A stretch of 64,000 nt of DNA from positions 5,571,001 to 5,635,000 of the forward strand of contig NC_135258.1 of NCBI RefSeq assembly GCF_964204865.1, given 5' to 3'. Numbering within the stretch: the stretch's first letter is position 1; every line of letters begins with the position of its first letter. A program made the position numbers and the translations under genes. Source of the stretch: Styela clava (lineage: Eukaryota > Chordata > Ascidiacea > Stolidobranchia > Styelidae). Under the pieces are notes generated by a model. That model saw only the letters and a program-made list of their open reading frames with translations, did not search any database and was not told where the DNA came from. Positions 9,464-22,350 of the stretch are shown here, one piece after another.

Positions 9464-9695
9464 TACTCTCGAAGTATGTGAACCAAGATGGCGGACACCG
9501 GAACGTAGTATGTGTACCAGGTTAGGGTTGAGCCATAATTTTATTCAAATTTTCCTTATTTTAGTTCTATCACGAGTTCGGGGACTAGCTAAGTGACTCC
9601 CGTAGTATTAGCACCTGAAATTATGGCCTAACCATAACTTGGTACACATAATACGTTAAGGTGTCCGCCATCTTGGTTCACATACTTCTGGAGCG
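9464..9695. mobile_element. Long-TIR MITE related to the 210-bp MITE family
   Basis: About 80-bp inverted arms start GGTACTCTCGAAGTATGTGAACC and GGCGCTCCAGAAGTATGTGAACC. The centre shares CCTTATTTTAGTTCTATCACGAGTTCGGGGACT with the shorter MITE family. Close relative at 47406-47623. Flanks carry a diverged ~65-bp direct repeat (9396-9460 and 9696-9760). Confidence 0.8.
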
Positions 9696-9805
9696 CCGTT
9701 TATATTGCTATGACTGATGTGGAAAATCAATATTTCTTACCAAAGAATACTTTTTTTTAAATGACATGTACGAGAGTAATATGATGGTCGTGATTGCAGC
9801 GCAAG

Positions 9806-11527
9806 CAGTGGCGTGTCAAACTTTCCTGCTGGCCGGGGCGAGTTTCATATAATGCTGTCACTTATACCCCACTTCGAAAATTATTTAGGGCATAGGTTCT
9901 CAAAGTGCTCCGTACGGAGCCCCAGGGCTCCGCGAGAGAAACCTAAGGGCTCCGCGGGCTATTCGATTACCTGGCTAATTTTGTAACTGTCCAAAGACGC
10001 AATAACGGCATTAATAAAATGTGACAACAGTAGCGTCGAAATATCGCAAGGCGGTAATTCAAATATGACATTATCTATAAGTAGGAGCGATTTTAAAAGG
10101 GAGTGAGGTTTAAAATTTGGAATCGGAAATTCTCGCGCAACATTCTTCGCGATTAGGCCACTCGTTAAAAAAAAAAGACTTCTCAGCAGATAACGAGTTT
10201 TCTGTCGCGTAAAATATCAATCTATGGCCGACGCGAGCACGATAATTTAATTGTGTTCATCGCTACTCGTCTTTGCGTCTATATTACTATTACGATTACT
10301 AAAATTAAAGATTATTATTCTAAAATAACAGATTTCAGCAATTCAGAGATTTCGACAAATGTGAGCCGTTCCTATAACGCTGACTCCGCCCTATCGCATG
10401 TCTGCCACTCAGATTCTTTCAAAGATATATATCACCCTTTTGGAAAATCACAAGATCTGGACAAAATACGGACGATTAAAATTTATTTTATTGCAATAAA
10501 AAAAATTGATTGATATACTTCATAATAATTATCTTATATATCGTCACATATCGAGAAAAAGTCGCATGCGGCTCAGTCGGTAGTTTCAGAATGGATAAAA
10601 GTAACCTATATCGCGCGCAATTGACTATGTTTCGATTTCTGTTACTACCGTATAATTTCCAAAGAAAACCTAAAATAACACCAAATTTTGTTATTAACAT
10701 TGTCTTAAAAAGCTTTTTCAATCTGTCACGAGTCTGCTAAAGCAAAACTTAGGGTGTTAGCTGTTTTAAGTTTTAGTTTTATTATTATATAATGCCGCTT
10801 TTCATTCGAGAAATTTGGGTTGCGAATACACCCCTCTATTAAATATTCTTGGCATATCGTCGCCGATGACATATAATAACTTGTTTTTCACACTGAACTT
10901 ATAATTCCACACAAAACAAAAAGCAATTATCGTCTTCTTCGTGGAACAATTTATGCATATGCCGAAAAAAATTTTGTGATTAAAGGAGAATAAACACCGA
11001 CGTGCAAATGTTTACTAAAAAACATATCAAACTGACGAAAATAATCGACGATTTTATCAAGATGCGATCGCGAACGTTATTAGCGATTTTTCAGTTTTCA
11101 AAAATATCAGAAGGGAGGTTCGACCTCGAATTTATTAATATGTTTGTCAAGTGTCAAATTTACAGCCATAATATATAAATTATCTGTGAAATTTAGATTT
11201 ATTCATGGCTTGTATTAACCCTATTAAAAAAGTTTAGCATTGAAATTGAGTAAAGTAATTTTAACTAAGTAAGGAATATTAATTGGTAAGTAACAATTTT
11301 AAAATTTATTATGGGGATCCGTGAATAATAGTCATCCTGTTCAGGGGCTCCGTAACACCAAAAGTTTGAGAACCCCTGATTTAGGGGATAAACAAATTAT
11401 AGATGTTGTTATACATTAGAATAAATAAATTAAAGTCCAAGTGAGAGTAAAATGTTGTAATATTATAATTTAAATCATCAAACTAAGCAACAAACCCTCC
11501 CATTTGCCCCCCTCTGACACGCTACTG
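9806..11527. mobile_element. Outer hAT-like element of a nested pair
   Basis: Termini CAGTGGCGTGTCA and the complement of TGACACGCTACTG; flanked by AGCGCAAG (9798-9805) and AACGCAAG (11528-11535), 7 of 8 matching. Subtracting the nested element leaves only about 226 bp, so it is non-autonomous. Confidence 0.75.
9891..11378. mobile_element. Inner hAT-like element (1488 bp), perfect TSD
   Basis: Ends CATAGGTTCTCAAAG and the complement of CTCAAAC.. (GTTTGAGAACCCCTG). It is bounded by ATTTAGGG at 9883-9890 and 11379-11386. The interior is AT-rich with no transposase motif that I can recognise. GC-richer ends include GGGCTCCGCG repeats. Confidence 0.85.
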
Positions 11528-12372
11528 AACGCAAGTGAAGGATAATAATTTAGTTCCATATACAAATGTCATTTTCAATGATACATTTATTCGAGGTTGC
11601 TGTATTTCAGTAAACTTTGAATTAATTGTCGCGAAAGCATGATGAAATGTACTGAAAAATATGTAAAATAATATTATTGGGTATGATAAATTTTAACGTA
11701 TTCGATTGTATAAAAAAAAACAGAGATAAAACTTAGTTTGCCGAAATGATCGACAGAAAGGTTGGGAGGGGGGGGGGGGGAGGGGCGTGGTGGTGTTCCC
11801 ATATTTGGTTTATTTGTAAAGGTGTTCCCATATTTTTTTTTATAAAAAATTGGCCTTCTAGCGACACCATCCATTTCTAGGCCCTAAAAATTTAATATCG
11901 TTTGGCCCATCATTTGCGGAGAAAATCGATTTTTTTTTGCTAGCAACAACAACAATATAGCAAAACGATTCATATATTCCCAGTTTGTGTACAGAAAGTA
12001 AGTAATTTAAGTACAATTCTAGCTTTCTGATATTTATCAAAGCGCTCTCAAAATCAAAATTCACGAGCGTGGATATCGGACAGATTGTAATAAGTTGATT
12101 TTTAATTTATTCATTTGAATATCTATTATTTCCTTTATATAATATAACATTTTTCATTCTATTCCTACCTAGCTTCGGCAAACTTGCATTCGAAAATACC
12201 AAGTATCTGTACATATACATTTGACAACTATACAGACTTTTACAATTGAAACGCGCAACATTTTCGTTATCGTATTTATTACGAAAACCTGACAAATAAA
12301 TACATTCATCCCCGTCCGTATCAGAGTGTCAAGCGTTTTGCAGGGTTTTCCCGCTCACTCAAGACGAAAAAA
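11528..12372. other. Intergenic, low-complexity G tract
   Basis: AT-rich DNA without recognised coding sequence. A G-rich run lies at 11764-11786 (GGGAGG then about 12 G). The phrase GTGTTCCCATATTT occurs twice (about 11794 and 11821). Confidence 0.4.
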
Positions 12373-12373
12373 G

Positions 12374-12589
12374 GGCGCACCAGAAGTGTGTGTACCAATA
12401 TGGAGGTAACTAATTTTGTTCGCCTATTTTACATCAATTTGTGTAAAGGGACTGAAACCTATGGGTAGGCTGTATAATTATTCACTTGGCTAACACAGAC
12501 AGACCTGAACTCGTAATAGAACTAAAAAAAAAAAACTGGAATAAAATATGGCCTAAACCTAACCTGGTGCACATGCTACGGGAGTATCG
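12374..12589. mobile_element. 210-bp MITE family copy
   Basis: Starts GGCGCACCAGAAGTGTGTGTACCAATATGG and ends ...CATGCTACGGGAGTATC. Flanks GAAAAAAG and GAAAAAAT agree at 7 of 8 positions. Confidence 0.8.
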
Positions 12590-13295
12590 AAAAAATATCT
12601 TCCGAAAGTATCGCTGCGAACAATCACATTGATTGCCCGCTCATTAATTTATATTACGTAAGTTTTCTGTATCTTGGACGCCAACTGAATTAGGTTGGCG
12701 AGACACCTAATTGGTAATAGATATACATTGCCATTTAATTGAAGTACAGACGATAAGTTTATGCGCCGAGTCCTTCTGTGCAGTTATATTTAGAAGTAAA
12801 TGCGCAAGTGTCTACCGGTGTACAATGAATAAGAATTTATTTATTCGCGGAGGCTGCTGTCGGAAAGACTTTAATATTACACCAATCAGAAATGTAAAGG
12901 ACTATTAAATAATAAATAAAATACATGCATTTGATTTCGCATATATCGGGAATGTATATATATATGAAATTTCAGACAGATTGTTGCATTTTAAGTTGAT
13001 AGGAGAAGAAATGCATATTATTGGTGTCATACGTGATATTCCGCATAGTTCTATAGTCTATTGGATATTGAAAAAAAAATAAGCCCATAGGAAGTGATCG
13101 GCCAATTAACTATGAAAACGTTTGTCATCTGTGCAAATCTATTATTACAACTGATTATTTGAATGATTTCAAGAAAAATTGTTTATGAATAACTTCTCGT
13201 CATACAACTAAGTCATGCAATTTATTACTCGACAGGACAAAGCCTTGGTGCGAATGGGTCTCAGAAGAAACGCGCGGAACTACAGGTTTCACTTC
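12590..13295. other. Intergenic, nothing recognised
   Basis: AT-rich, with short open frames of no recognisable family. No RNA gene or structured repeat seen. Confidence 0.4.
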
Positions 13296-13582
13296 GGATA
13301 GGATTTACATATTTAACGCGGAGAGATGATAGCCGATAGGACGGCTAAATTATATGGCGTCCATGTCGGGTATGGAACTAGTTAGCCAATTATTAGTTTT
13401 CAGAAGAATGTACTTGATTGTGGCGAAAGCCGTAACCGACCAACTGTTACGTTAATCACCCTACGGTGGCGTGGAGTCCAACAATCCTCTCGCCCAATAT
13501 TATCCCCGCATAAGATTTGAACCTGCGAACCCACGCAGAGCGTATTCCTAACACTTAGCACGATGTGCCACACCGCCGAGCC
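13296..13582 (-). mobile_element. tRNA-derived SINE copy, internally deleted
   Basis: GGATAGGATTTACATATTTAACGCG through CACACCGCCGAGCC. The middle lacks the CATATGGCGAACCACGGCC block found in other copies. Confidence 0.75.
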
Positions 13583-14556
13583 ACTTCAACGAAAATAGAC
13601 AGCATTTTTTTAGATGCATATTTACTTTGAGCAAAGCCATAGACAAACAGCCTTACTAACACAAACATATAACATTTGTTTGTTGCAAGTGATCGACGTC
13701 AATGTATCGGGTATTGGTCTCGGCAACGTCGGCAATTTTTTCGGTATCGGCCACCGACTGTATTTAAATTGAAATAAATTAGAAAAGAGAACCAATTTCA
13801 TTTTACTTTTTTTCGGTATTTAAAGCCATGGACGACAATTTTCGGCGTCAATCCGAGCCGGGGTTTACTTTTTGAAAGACTAACAGTTGTAGTTTCTCTC
13901 GTAGTCGAAATTGCAAAATTCTAAAAGTGGAGTCAGAGTCGAGATCTAAAACATATTGCACAATAAAGTCTTTGCCGTGTATATTTTATTACATCGGAGG
14001 GCAAGAACCGGTGTCATTTCACCGGAGTGTGGAACATAATTTTATTCTGTAAATTACGAGTCGAATACTAATTATCATCGTCCTCGTGATACTAAACATA
14101 AGTCGAGGAAAATTCTTGATTTAGGGAGAAAGATGTTTACGACCTAAATAACCTGTCACGCTGACGGAAAACATTCGGCGATTTTCACAAAATGCAATTG
14201 CACGTATGTTGATATCGGCAATAGCCCGGCGCTCATGATGTACACACAAATGCGGCAACTTCAGAGATGATAATCACAGCGTTAATATTCCAGATTCACA
14301 GCGCGATAACGCTGATTCATTTAAACTGACATGACGAAGAGGCGCCCCAAAGTATTTTATGGTTCAAATTGAATAATAAGCCGACCCGGGGAAACACGGT
14401 ATATCATTTCTCCGACTTCTTGCCTCGCCTAAAACTATTTATTTTTATAAGGAAATTGTTTAAGGCAAGGTCATGCACTCAGAAATATAGGAGATTGATC
14501 TCTAAGCGACGTAACGGGCCACCATCAAGCTGACAAGAGCTACTGTGGCAATAAAT
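13583..14556. other. Intergenic, nothing recognised
   Basis: No convincing exon. A fragment CCGACCCGGGGAAACACGGTATA near 14382 matches one end of the GTGTTTCCCC element family. Confidence 0.4.
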
Positions 14557-14794
14557 CAGGGGTGTGCAACCTGCGCCCACAAGGAAAAAATTGTGCGGCC
14601 CGCGGAATAGTGCCAATGACGTTAAGTTGCATTAACAGCTAACTTGTACGAAGCGAATAACGCATGTCGTAAGATCAATAACCAAAATTTTTGTGTTTAC
14701 ATCTACTAGAAAACCTGTGTGTAATAAAAGTGCGGCCCGCCGTTTCATCCAGTTATTTGTATCTGCCCTCCTGTATAAAGATTGCACAACCCTG
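14557..14794. mobile_element. hAT-like MITE (238 bp), perfect TSD
   Basis: CAGGGGTGTGCAACC ... GATTGCACAACCCTG, flanked by CAATAAAT at 14549-14556 and 14795-14802. It contains GTGCGGCCCGC blocks, a signature shared with elements at 46949, 48037, 50131 and 54235. Confidence 0.9.
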
Positions 14795-16401
14795 CAATAA
14801 ATTATTTTATTGTATAATTGCGCGTTGACAATTACGGCACCAATTTAATGTCTATCAATTATTTACAACAAAGAAAAATGTTTTTTTTTTCAGAATATGT
14901 ATTAGTTTACTCACCCTGGATTTCGACCATTGTGCTTTATGATTACTTGTATATTCTATCGCAACTCTGCAGTTTTTTCACTTCTTGTGCTTGTTACAAT
15001 TCTTATTTCATTGGAGTTTTTTTTATTTCATTTTAGTTTGATCACTAATCTAGGTTTTATATAAATAAAAACATATAAAACAAAAAATAAGTTAAATTTT
15101 ACAGTAATTTTACAATTTCTCATATTTCGGAATTAAACCCCCTATCGATATCCTCATTCGGATGTTATAAACTGGGTACGTAATGCTAAACGAGAAGATT
15201 TTAGTAGCTCTTTGCGTATCGATGGCTGCTTGCGCTGAGTTTTATTCCGCGTGGAAACTCTTGGTGAATTTCTAAACAGTAATACAAATATGTAGCGTGA
15301 AATATCCCATATTTCAGGTTCAAAACCCGTGCCGACCTTCTCATTTAGGTGTTATTAATTGAATATACGATGTGAAAAACGTGGAAACATCGCTTGGAGA
15401 ATTTCTATAATATACGCTCAATATACAGTATTCTTACTATTTTATAGCGTAAACCGTAAGATATCCCTTATCGAGGGTTCAAAACCGAGCCGTCCTCAAC
15501 ATTTGAGCGCTGTGAATTGTGTAGTTACTGCTGAACAGCCGTTCCATAATTGTAGCTATTTACATATCAGTGAGGTGCTTGCGCAGAGCCACCTCAACCA
15601 AGGTGTTATAAATGGGATAGGTAATGCTGGACAAAAACATGGTGGTCCTTACAAAATCGCAAATTTCAACATTTTTACGTCGTCGGCCTGCATTTATGTG
15701 TAACACTGTTTTCAGTTTCATTATTCCTCTTCGCATATCAGTGACTGTTCGCGTATCAGTGACTGCAGTGAGCTCCGTTGGGTATGACAAGCGTGTAAAC
15801 GCATAGAAAGTAAACTTCGAAGTGTATCTGAGTGTTAATTTAGCGTAATATTACCAACTGAACTTAAAGTGTACTTCTTTGGATAGGTTAAGATTATTCG
15901 GTGCTGTCCTGCCACACCACTAATTTTCTGATCTGTCCCCTTTCATTCTGTTCATCAGCTAATTCAGAATTTCCCAAACTTTCTGGGCCGCGGAGCCCTA
16001 TTTGTTAATCTTAGTTTTGACGCACAATTTATCTATTCTCGGAGCGATTTTGTCGAGCAAACTCTTAGATTCGACTCTATTACGGTACGTCTCTACCAGT
16101 ATTTTGTCATCATATTGGTAAGCGCTGAAATTGCTGCCATGTAGGTTATTGCAAAAGTCAATCAAATTTTAATTGCATTTTTTGACAGCAATGGATATTC
16201 GCCCGCAACGTGCAACAAAAAATATGCAATGGCTTTTTGAGTGAAATCAATCATTACAGATCGACCAGGCTCTTTACATATTGTTGCGGACCAACGATCC
16301 CATCACCCATATAGGGGGTGAACACCCCTCCTAAAATTACAGGTGTGATACTACACTGTAATTCCTAACTCAAGTATAATTAAATTTAATTATATAAAAT
16401 A
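14795..16401. other. Intergenic with weak ~150-200-bp tandem units
   Basis: 15110-15700 holds diverged repeats built on ATATCCCATATTTCAGGTTCAAAACCCG and CATTTAGGTGTTAT (near 15125, 15305, 15460 and 15600). Its 114-codon open frame (15359-15703) comes from these units and has no protein family. An IR-like AGGGGGTGAACACCCC lies near 16312. Confidence 0.4.
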
Positions 16402-16738
16402 CAGGGAGTCCTCGACTTACGACGTTGTTCCGTTCTTGAGAAGCGGTGTAACCCGAATTTTAGTGTAAGTCGGAACATTATACTGTACAGTACATAAATT
16501 ACTCTATACATATCGTACTGTATTGTAAAGTATGGTACGGTAATAAAATGTACAAATAATGCAAAAAGTACGATGTAAATGAGGAAAACCAATGAGCCCA
16601 AAGCACTGATTTTCTTGATCACAATTATCCAGTTTAAGGGCTTTGGTATTATAGTATAGAATTCTATTTTATTTTGGAAGTGCGTTCGTAACCTCGAAAC
16701 AGCGTAAGTCGCGACCATCGTAACCCGAGGACTCCCTG
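16402..16738. mobile_element. Tigger/pogo-like MITE (337 bp), TA target site
   Basis: CAGGGAGTCCTCGACTTACG at the left is the inverse of CGTAACCCGAGGACTCCCTG at the right, with TA on both sides (16400-16401 and 16739-16740). The termini resemble Tigger-type pogo elements, which end in CAGxxxxxCCTCGxCTTACG-like sequence. No transposase. Confidence 0.75.
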
Positions 16739-18451
16739 TATAGAAAATTATTAACCACCCCCAAATTTCGAACCCCCTCCCCCCTAAAATGAAAAGCTGG
16801 GGAACATACTGTTGCGGACCTCCTGTGCAATCATCACGGGATCCCAGAGCTAAGTTATAAAAGTATTAAGGAACATATCATAAACAGTTAAAAATCTAGC
16901 ATTTCCGTATTTGAGTCGCCAAGCCTATATTTTTTATTCGGCATTTTCGCATCTTGACTTCGGGCAAGACTTCTAACATGCAACCCTGATGCGTAATAAT
17001 CTACTTTTCGATGCCACGCTCATTCACGTTGCTTGCTCCAAATTAGGCCCTGTACATTCAATGAAAGTCGGTGGGGGGGGGGGGGGGCATTAAGTTTATT
17101 AATACTCACTAATTACACATCACAGCATGTATAAGTCGAGAGCGGTAAAAATAGGTGGCATTAAGGTGATTCAAATGTCAAAACAAGCTTTTTTTTCATT
17201 TTTCAAATTCTTTAAATTTCGTCGTAAACTGAATTATCGCATCACTCGTAATTTATTTGGCTTTTTCTTAGTAAGAAGAATATTGCTTCATAAATGATTT
17301 TCCAAGAGTTTTAATGGTCACTGAGTACATGTTGCGGCTCCGAGTAGGTTTGAGTTTGACGAAAAGGGTGCCAAATGGTTCTTTCAAAGCTAAAAGTTGC
17401 CGACCAGTGCACTAGGGCTAGGCCATCGCGAGCACATATTACTGCTGAGTGTGGACTTCAAGAGACTCGAATAATTTCATTTGGACGTAGTCTTTTTTTA
17501 TCCTAGAACATACCGGAAGCCGTAGGCATAACTTTCATTCGAGTATCGTATTACACTAAAAAGGAGTAGCTTCCTGAAATACTTATGATAGCCAGCGCAA
17601 GGTCATATTGTCACTTTAAAATATATGCTCCGCATCTGCTTGGTTATTAAGCCAAAATAGACACTTTGAACCATCCATAAAAACTTATACCTACCAATCT
17701 AATGCAGCAACCATAGACTTACGTTACGTGTAACAAAATTATAATACCGGTATTTGATTTATTCTTATTAAAAAACAAGCCTAATTCTCATTCGTTTATT
17801 TTGTTTTTAAATACGGCATAATACTACGCAGGTGGTGTGGTTTTCAAATCTCTGGGTTTACTAAACACTCAACCCTACGCTTTTACATCCGAAACATCAT
17901 AAAAACACATAATGTACAAGTAAAAATACTTCAACGTAGGCACGCTGCCACCTGCTAAGCTCTATATTTTGTAAATTCCTTAAATTGTGAATCACAATAC
18001 ACATTTTGGTTTTTCATTGTTTGCGCAACAATTTAAGCGTTGTACCATGTCGGTTACCAGCTTGCCAGACAAGAGGTCTGTGTGGCTAGTAGACAATTCT
18101 TTGAAGATTTTAGTACTCATTATTGAAAAATAAACATGATTAAACCTATTCAAGAACCACTTAGGAAAATAATGAGATCTTCATTTTTCTTTTGTGTTTC
18201 TCCGGTAACGGCAGCACGCTTCGATACCATTGTAGCAACGAAATGTAACCAGATATCTGCTCCTCCCGATATATTCATAACGCCCTATTCATTTACTCGG
18301 AGAGTCGCGTTGGGTATATTATTCTTTCTACATTTCGCATGTTAGGAATATGTCCTGTATTAAGCATGGAACGAGAGAGATATGTGATGGTAATGATAAA
18401 TCGAGATAAATGAACATTTGGCTTCTACTGTACAATTGATGCGCGCACAGT
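16739..18451. other. Intergenic, poly-G tract
   Basis: A run of about 15 G lies near 17072-17086. TGTTGCGGACC occurs both at about 16283 and 16810, hinting at another dispersed element. No gene recognised. Confidence 0.35.
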
Positions 18452-18459
18452 CGCGAAAA

Positions 18460-18644
18460 GGTACTCCCGTAGTGTGTGTACCAGGTTAGGCCATAAATCC
18501 CTATTTTAGTTCTATTACGAGTTCATGGCTGTCTGTGTTAGCCAAGTGAACCCCAGCCCATTGGTTTCAGTTCCTTTACACAACTTGATGTAAAGGAGGC
18601 AAAATTACTTACTTCCATATTGGTACACACACTTCTGGACCGCC
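18460..18644. mobile_element. 210-bp MITE family copy, perfect TSD
   Basis: GGTACTCCCGTAGTGTGTGTACC ... GGTACACACACTTCTGGACCGCC, bounded by CGCGAAAA at 18452-18459 and 18645-18652. It lacks about 25 bp of the centre. Confidence 0.9.
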
Positions 18645-19603
18645 CGCGAAAACAATAAAGTAACGAACAATACGCTGAAGAATCAGGAAAAAATTAAAAT
18701 CGTATGCGAGATTTTGAGATATAGTGAGCGTCGTTGCTTTCTTTACAAAACAGAAGTATAAAATAAAAACGCTCGAGTAAAAGTAGTAAATTCTGGAAGT
18801 ATTGGGGTATCTTCCAAATTTGTTGCGTTTTTTTTTTAAGAAAATTGACTTCAACTTCTTTTTTGAATTCGGACCCAAAATTGCTAGCATTCGGAATTGG
18901 CAATTTGGAAATGTAATTGGGGTCACAATCTCCTGTCGTGTATTTTCGGATTTATATAGTATTTTCTCAATCTTGACGCGATTTCTGTGATGAACAGTAT
19001 TGAAAACTTGCACTTCTTATTAAAAGAAATCTATGGATAAGTGAATAATAAATATGTTACACTTTAAGTGGTTCGGAGCATAAATGTGAGTCAATGGAAT
19101 GTGATTTTCATATTTATAACGTCAAGCTGGGGTGACCATATAATAAAACCACGGCCTATAAAACGTTATTAGTCAACCAGGTGTATCCTGAGCGCTACCA
19201 AGATCAGAAGGGATACAAACAATGTGAAAAGGTCCCATTTCCTCTATCAAGTATTTTATGCGCTCATTCTAAATTAATTCATTAGCTCCAAATATTAGTT
19301 TCGGATGAAACAACGCATCATTTTATGCTCTAAAGATAAATCAATACAGTTTCCTATTTTTCCCATATTTTTCCTCGTGCAAAAACCAATATACATGCGA
19401 TACGAAGGAATAAATGAAATACATTCAACAAAACTATAGAAACGGACATCGAGTCATAGCAATTAATGAGGATCGCGATCACCCAATCAGCGATACATTA
19501 ATTAGCAAATAGAGCGAAGCAGCGGCTCAATATGAAATCTTAATTATTGTTTTTAAATAACTTTTCAACGACTCCTTTCATCTCCCGGTACTAAAAATTT
19601 GTA
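18645..19603. other. Intergenic, nothing recognised
   Basis: AT-rich, no exon or repeat assigned. Minus-strand open frames at 18609-19013 are low-complexity and lack family features. Confidence 0.35.
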
Positions 19604-20530
19604 ATCTAGACTAGGGCTTCCCAAACTTTTGAGCTTGCGGTTCCTTTTATTATATAACTTTATTCGCGGCCCCTGTCCACGTTAATAATATAATGCTAAA
19701 CAGTTCGAAATATGCATTTTTGATGTTTTATTGGCACAGCTAATTCTCAACTTTTATTAGGCCTACTCAATAACAAAAACAAGCATATTTATTCAGATTA
19801 ACGTTACTCAATTATTCAGTGTAATGGGGGCGAATGCTTTTTGCTGCATAGCAAGTCCAACCTAGGCTCAATGTATGTTTATGCAGTCCTAGATGATGAA
19901 TAATGATGTCTGGCCACCGACGGCATGGTCTTTATCTCGAATTGTTCACTCTTATTGATCAAACTTAGCATAAGGAAGCGGTTTCTGTGACGCCAAATTA
20001 TCAGGGAAAAACTCATGGCGCACCTACACGGAAAATATGCTGCCTTAAAACAAAAACAATTTTGTCATCGTTAATATGTACTTGATGTCTTTTGAGGTTT
20101 GTAAACATGTAGGCCTGAGGAATGAAGGCAAAAGGTTATCGTTTCTTTCTTATCTCTGTTGGGTTTTTCTTTAAAATGCTAAAAAATTACTCATGTTTAA
20201 TAAAATCGGTTCAGCAAATGAATAAACCGCAGCCTACAAAATTGCAGAATGTATTGTAGGGTTTACCTCTTATAACAATATACCCTACGGAACAGAAAGT
20301 AAACAACGTAGAACGGTAAAATGAATTTGATTCATATACACATCATTTGCAACAATAAGAAACAATAAAACATTTAGAATTATTATAATATGTGATATGT
20401 TTCGGGGCGCACTCAGCAAATCGCCTTCGGAAACCGCTAACGTAACGATTAAAGCCGTCATTGTTATGCAAGCACACACAAATCGGGTCTTACGGTCAGA
20501 ATATGCATTGTCATGAAAGCGCGATGATTC

Positions 20531-22350
20531 TACCGTGTTTCCCCGAGGATAAGATCAAGCCTGAATTTTAAAAAGAATTATATATAATATGAGCGCTCGC
20601 CTTTAAAAAAGACTTAGTCGATAGCGCATCTTTTTGTTTAGTTAATCCCGTGGAAGTGCGTCGTTTCAATTTTGCTGGGACGTCGCAAAATTTCGTGATT
20701 CTTGAACCTTCCAATCAACCCATATCTTCTACTTTTACTGAAAAAAAGTAGATTAAATCGATCTTACCTGTGATGGTGCTATAATAAAAAAGTTTAATTC
20801 TGAAAGTTCGGTTTTCCGTAGATAAAAATTATTTTTCCTTGGTTCAAAAAGCGATGCGCACGCCCACCTGCTTTGCGATTTCGTTTTTATATAAAGCAGA
20901 CTTTTCTACCAAGGCGCATTAAATGCGATTTCACTGACTGTCGTTAAGTTTTATTTGTCCGTTCATATAAAACTCATTGCAAAAAAAGTCTTTTATTAAA
21001 ATGTATCAATACGTATTTTCTAGGGATGGGACGAGTCCGCCATTACAGAGATTCGACGAATCCGAGTAATAGACTGAAGACTCGAATCGAATCCTCCGAG
21101 TCCGTGACGTCACAATGTAAAAGCAGAAAAACACGTTTTTGACCAAGCTACAGCATCGTGCGCCCACATACATACGTCGTAGCTCATTTGCCTAATGGTT
21201 CTGCAGATAGCTGTTGAATCATTTTAAAAATATATTTTCTTTCTTTTTTGGCGGCCATAATACGAACGTAAACGTGGGCTTTTGTGCGCCTTGGCTGTGA
21301 ACTGGATTTCCAGCCCACCACCTTGTGTCATTTCCGGGCGGCTATTCAGACATTTTTATATGTCAATATGAAAAATAAAAAGCTTTTGACTACAATGCTT
21401 TCCTATAATTCCAGATATTTCTAGCCGTAAATTTACTATGTCACGTGCGCAAATGGTAGAGAAATGCCTCGTCGTCAATACAATGTCTTCTACATCTTCT
21501 TGCAATTTAGTAGTTCATGTAAACGTTTTGAAACTCCCCACGCTTTCCATCGCTCCCGTTTTAGAGAAAGGATTGCACGTAATAAACTCGATTTAAAAGA
21601 GGTATTGATGAGATTCCCCACTGGGTTGATCGGGAGCATGTTTCATTTTTACGCGAATCAAAAACTCAAAAATATTTCGCTAACACATATTTTATTGTGT
21701 CACATGTATACCGAAAAGGATAGATAGTTTGAAAGCGACTGGCGCAACATTATTATTATCAGCGATCAATAGTTTTTAACCTACGGTATATTATCTGGAT
21801 ATCTGTCGTGGTCTTTATAAGGAGTGTTTATATTATAATACACACGAGGGATATTGTTACAGATCTAACCTTGAATTTTACCTAGTTAAGGTATGTAGTG
21901 AGATTTATAGAGGCAAAAGTACAAATATAGGCGTAAATTAGTAAAAACAGAATTGCGGTAAAAATGACGTGGACTTGAAATCGAATCCGAGTCTATAAAA
22001 TGTGTGGATTCCACTCGAATCTGAGTCCGGATCCGAATCCCGGGCCATCCCTAGTATTTTCACGAGGAGTCGCAACTTGAGCATATTTTGGAAGGCGTCA
22101 CAATACAATGAAGATCGAGAACCACTGAGTCCTAGTCGATAGCAAAAAATATTTTCTACTTTTTAAATGATTAATAATCTGTATTTAGCAGTTATTTTGA
22201 ATAAAGACGTGCTATTTATAAGTAAATGAAAATCGGTATTCATATTTTGTATAATAAAAAATCTCGGTATTCTCTATCCCAAAAATAAGCCCTAGTGTTA
22301 TTTTCGAAAGAAAATTGAAGACAGTATCTTATTTTGGGGGAAACACGGTA
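20531..22350. mobile_element. Middle TIR element (TACCGTGTTTCCCC ends)
   Basis: TACCGTGTTTCCCCGAGGATAAG and the complement of CTTATTTTGGGGGAAACACGGTA. Same family as 7185-7550. Net length is about 780 bp after removing the inner hAT-like insertion. A TA duplication is possible. Confidence 0.7.
21021..22053. mobile_element. Inner hAT-like element (1033 bp), perfect TSD
   Basis: TAGGGATGGGACGAGTCC ... CGGGCCATCCCTA, flanked by GTATTTTC at 21013-21020 and 22054-22061. Sub-terminal GACTCGAATCG-type repeats are mirrored at both ends. No transposase domain seen. Confidence 0.9.

Noticed and set aside
15359-15703. A 114-codon open frame
   Set aside because: It is made from weak tandem units and has no domain, signal peptide or splice support.
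18609-19013. A 134-codon minus-strand frame
   Set aside because: Low-complexity Lys/Phe/Ile-rich translation of AT-rich DNA; no family features.
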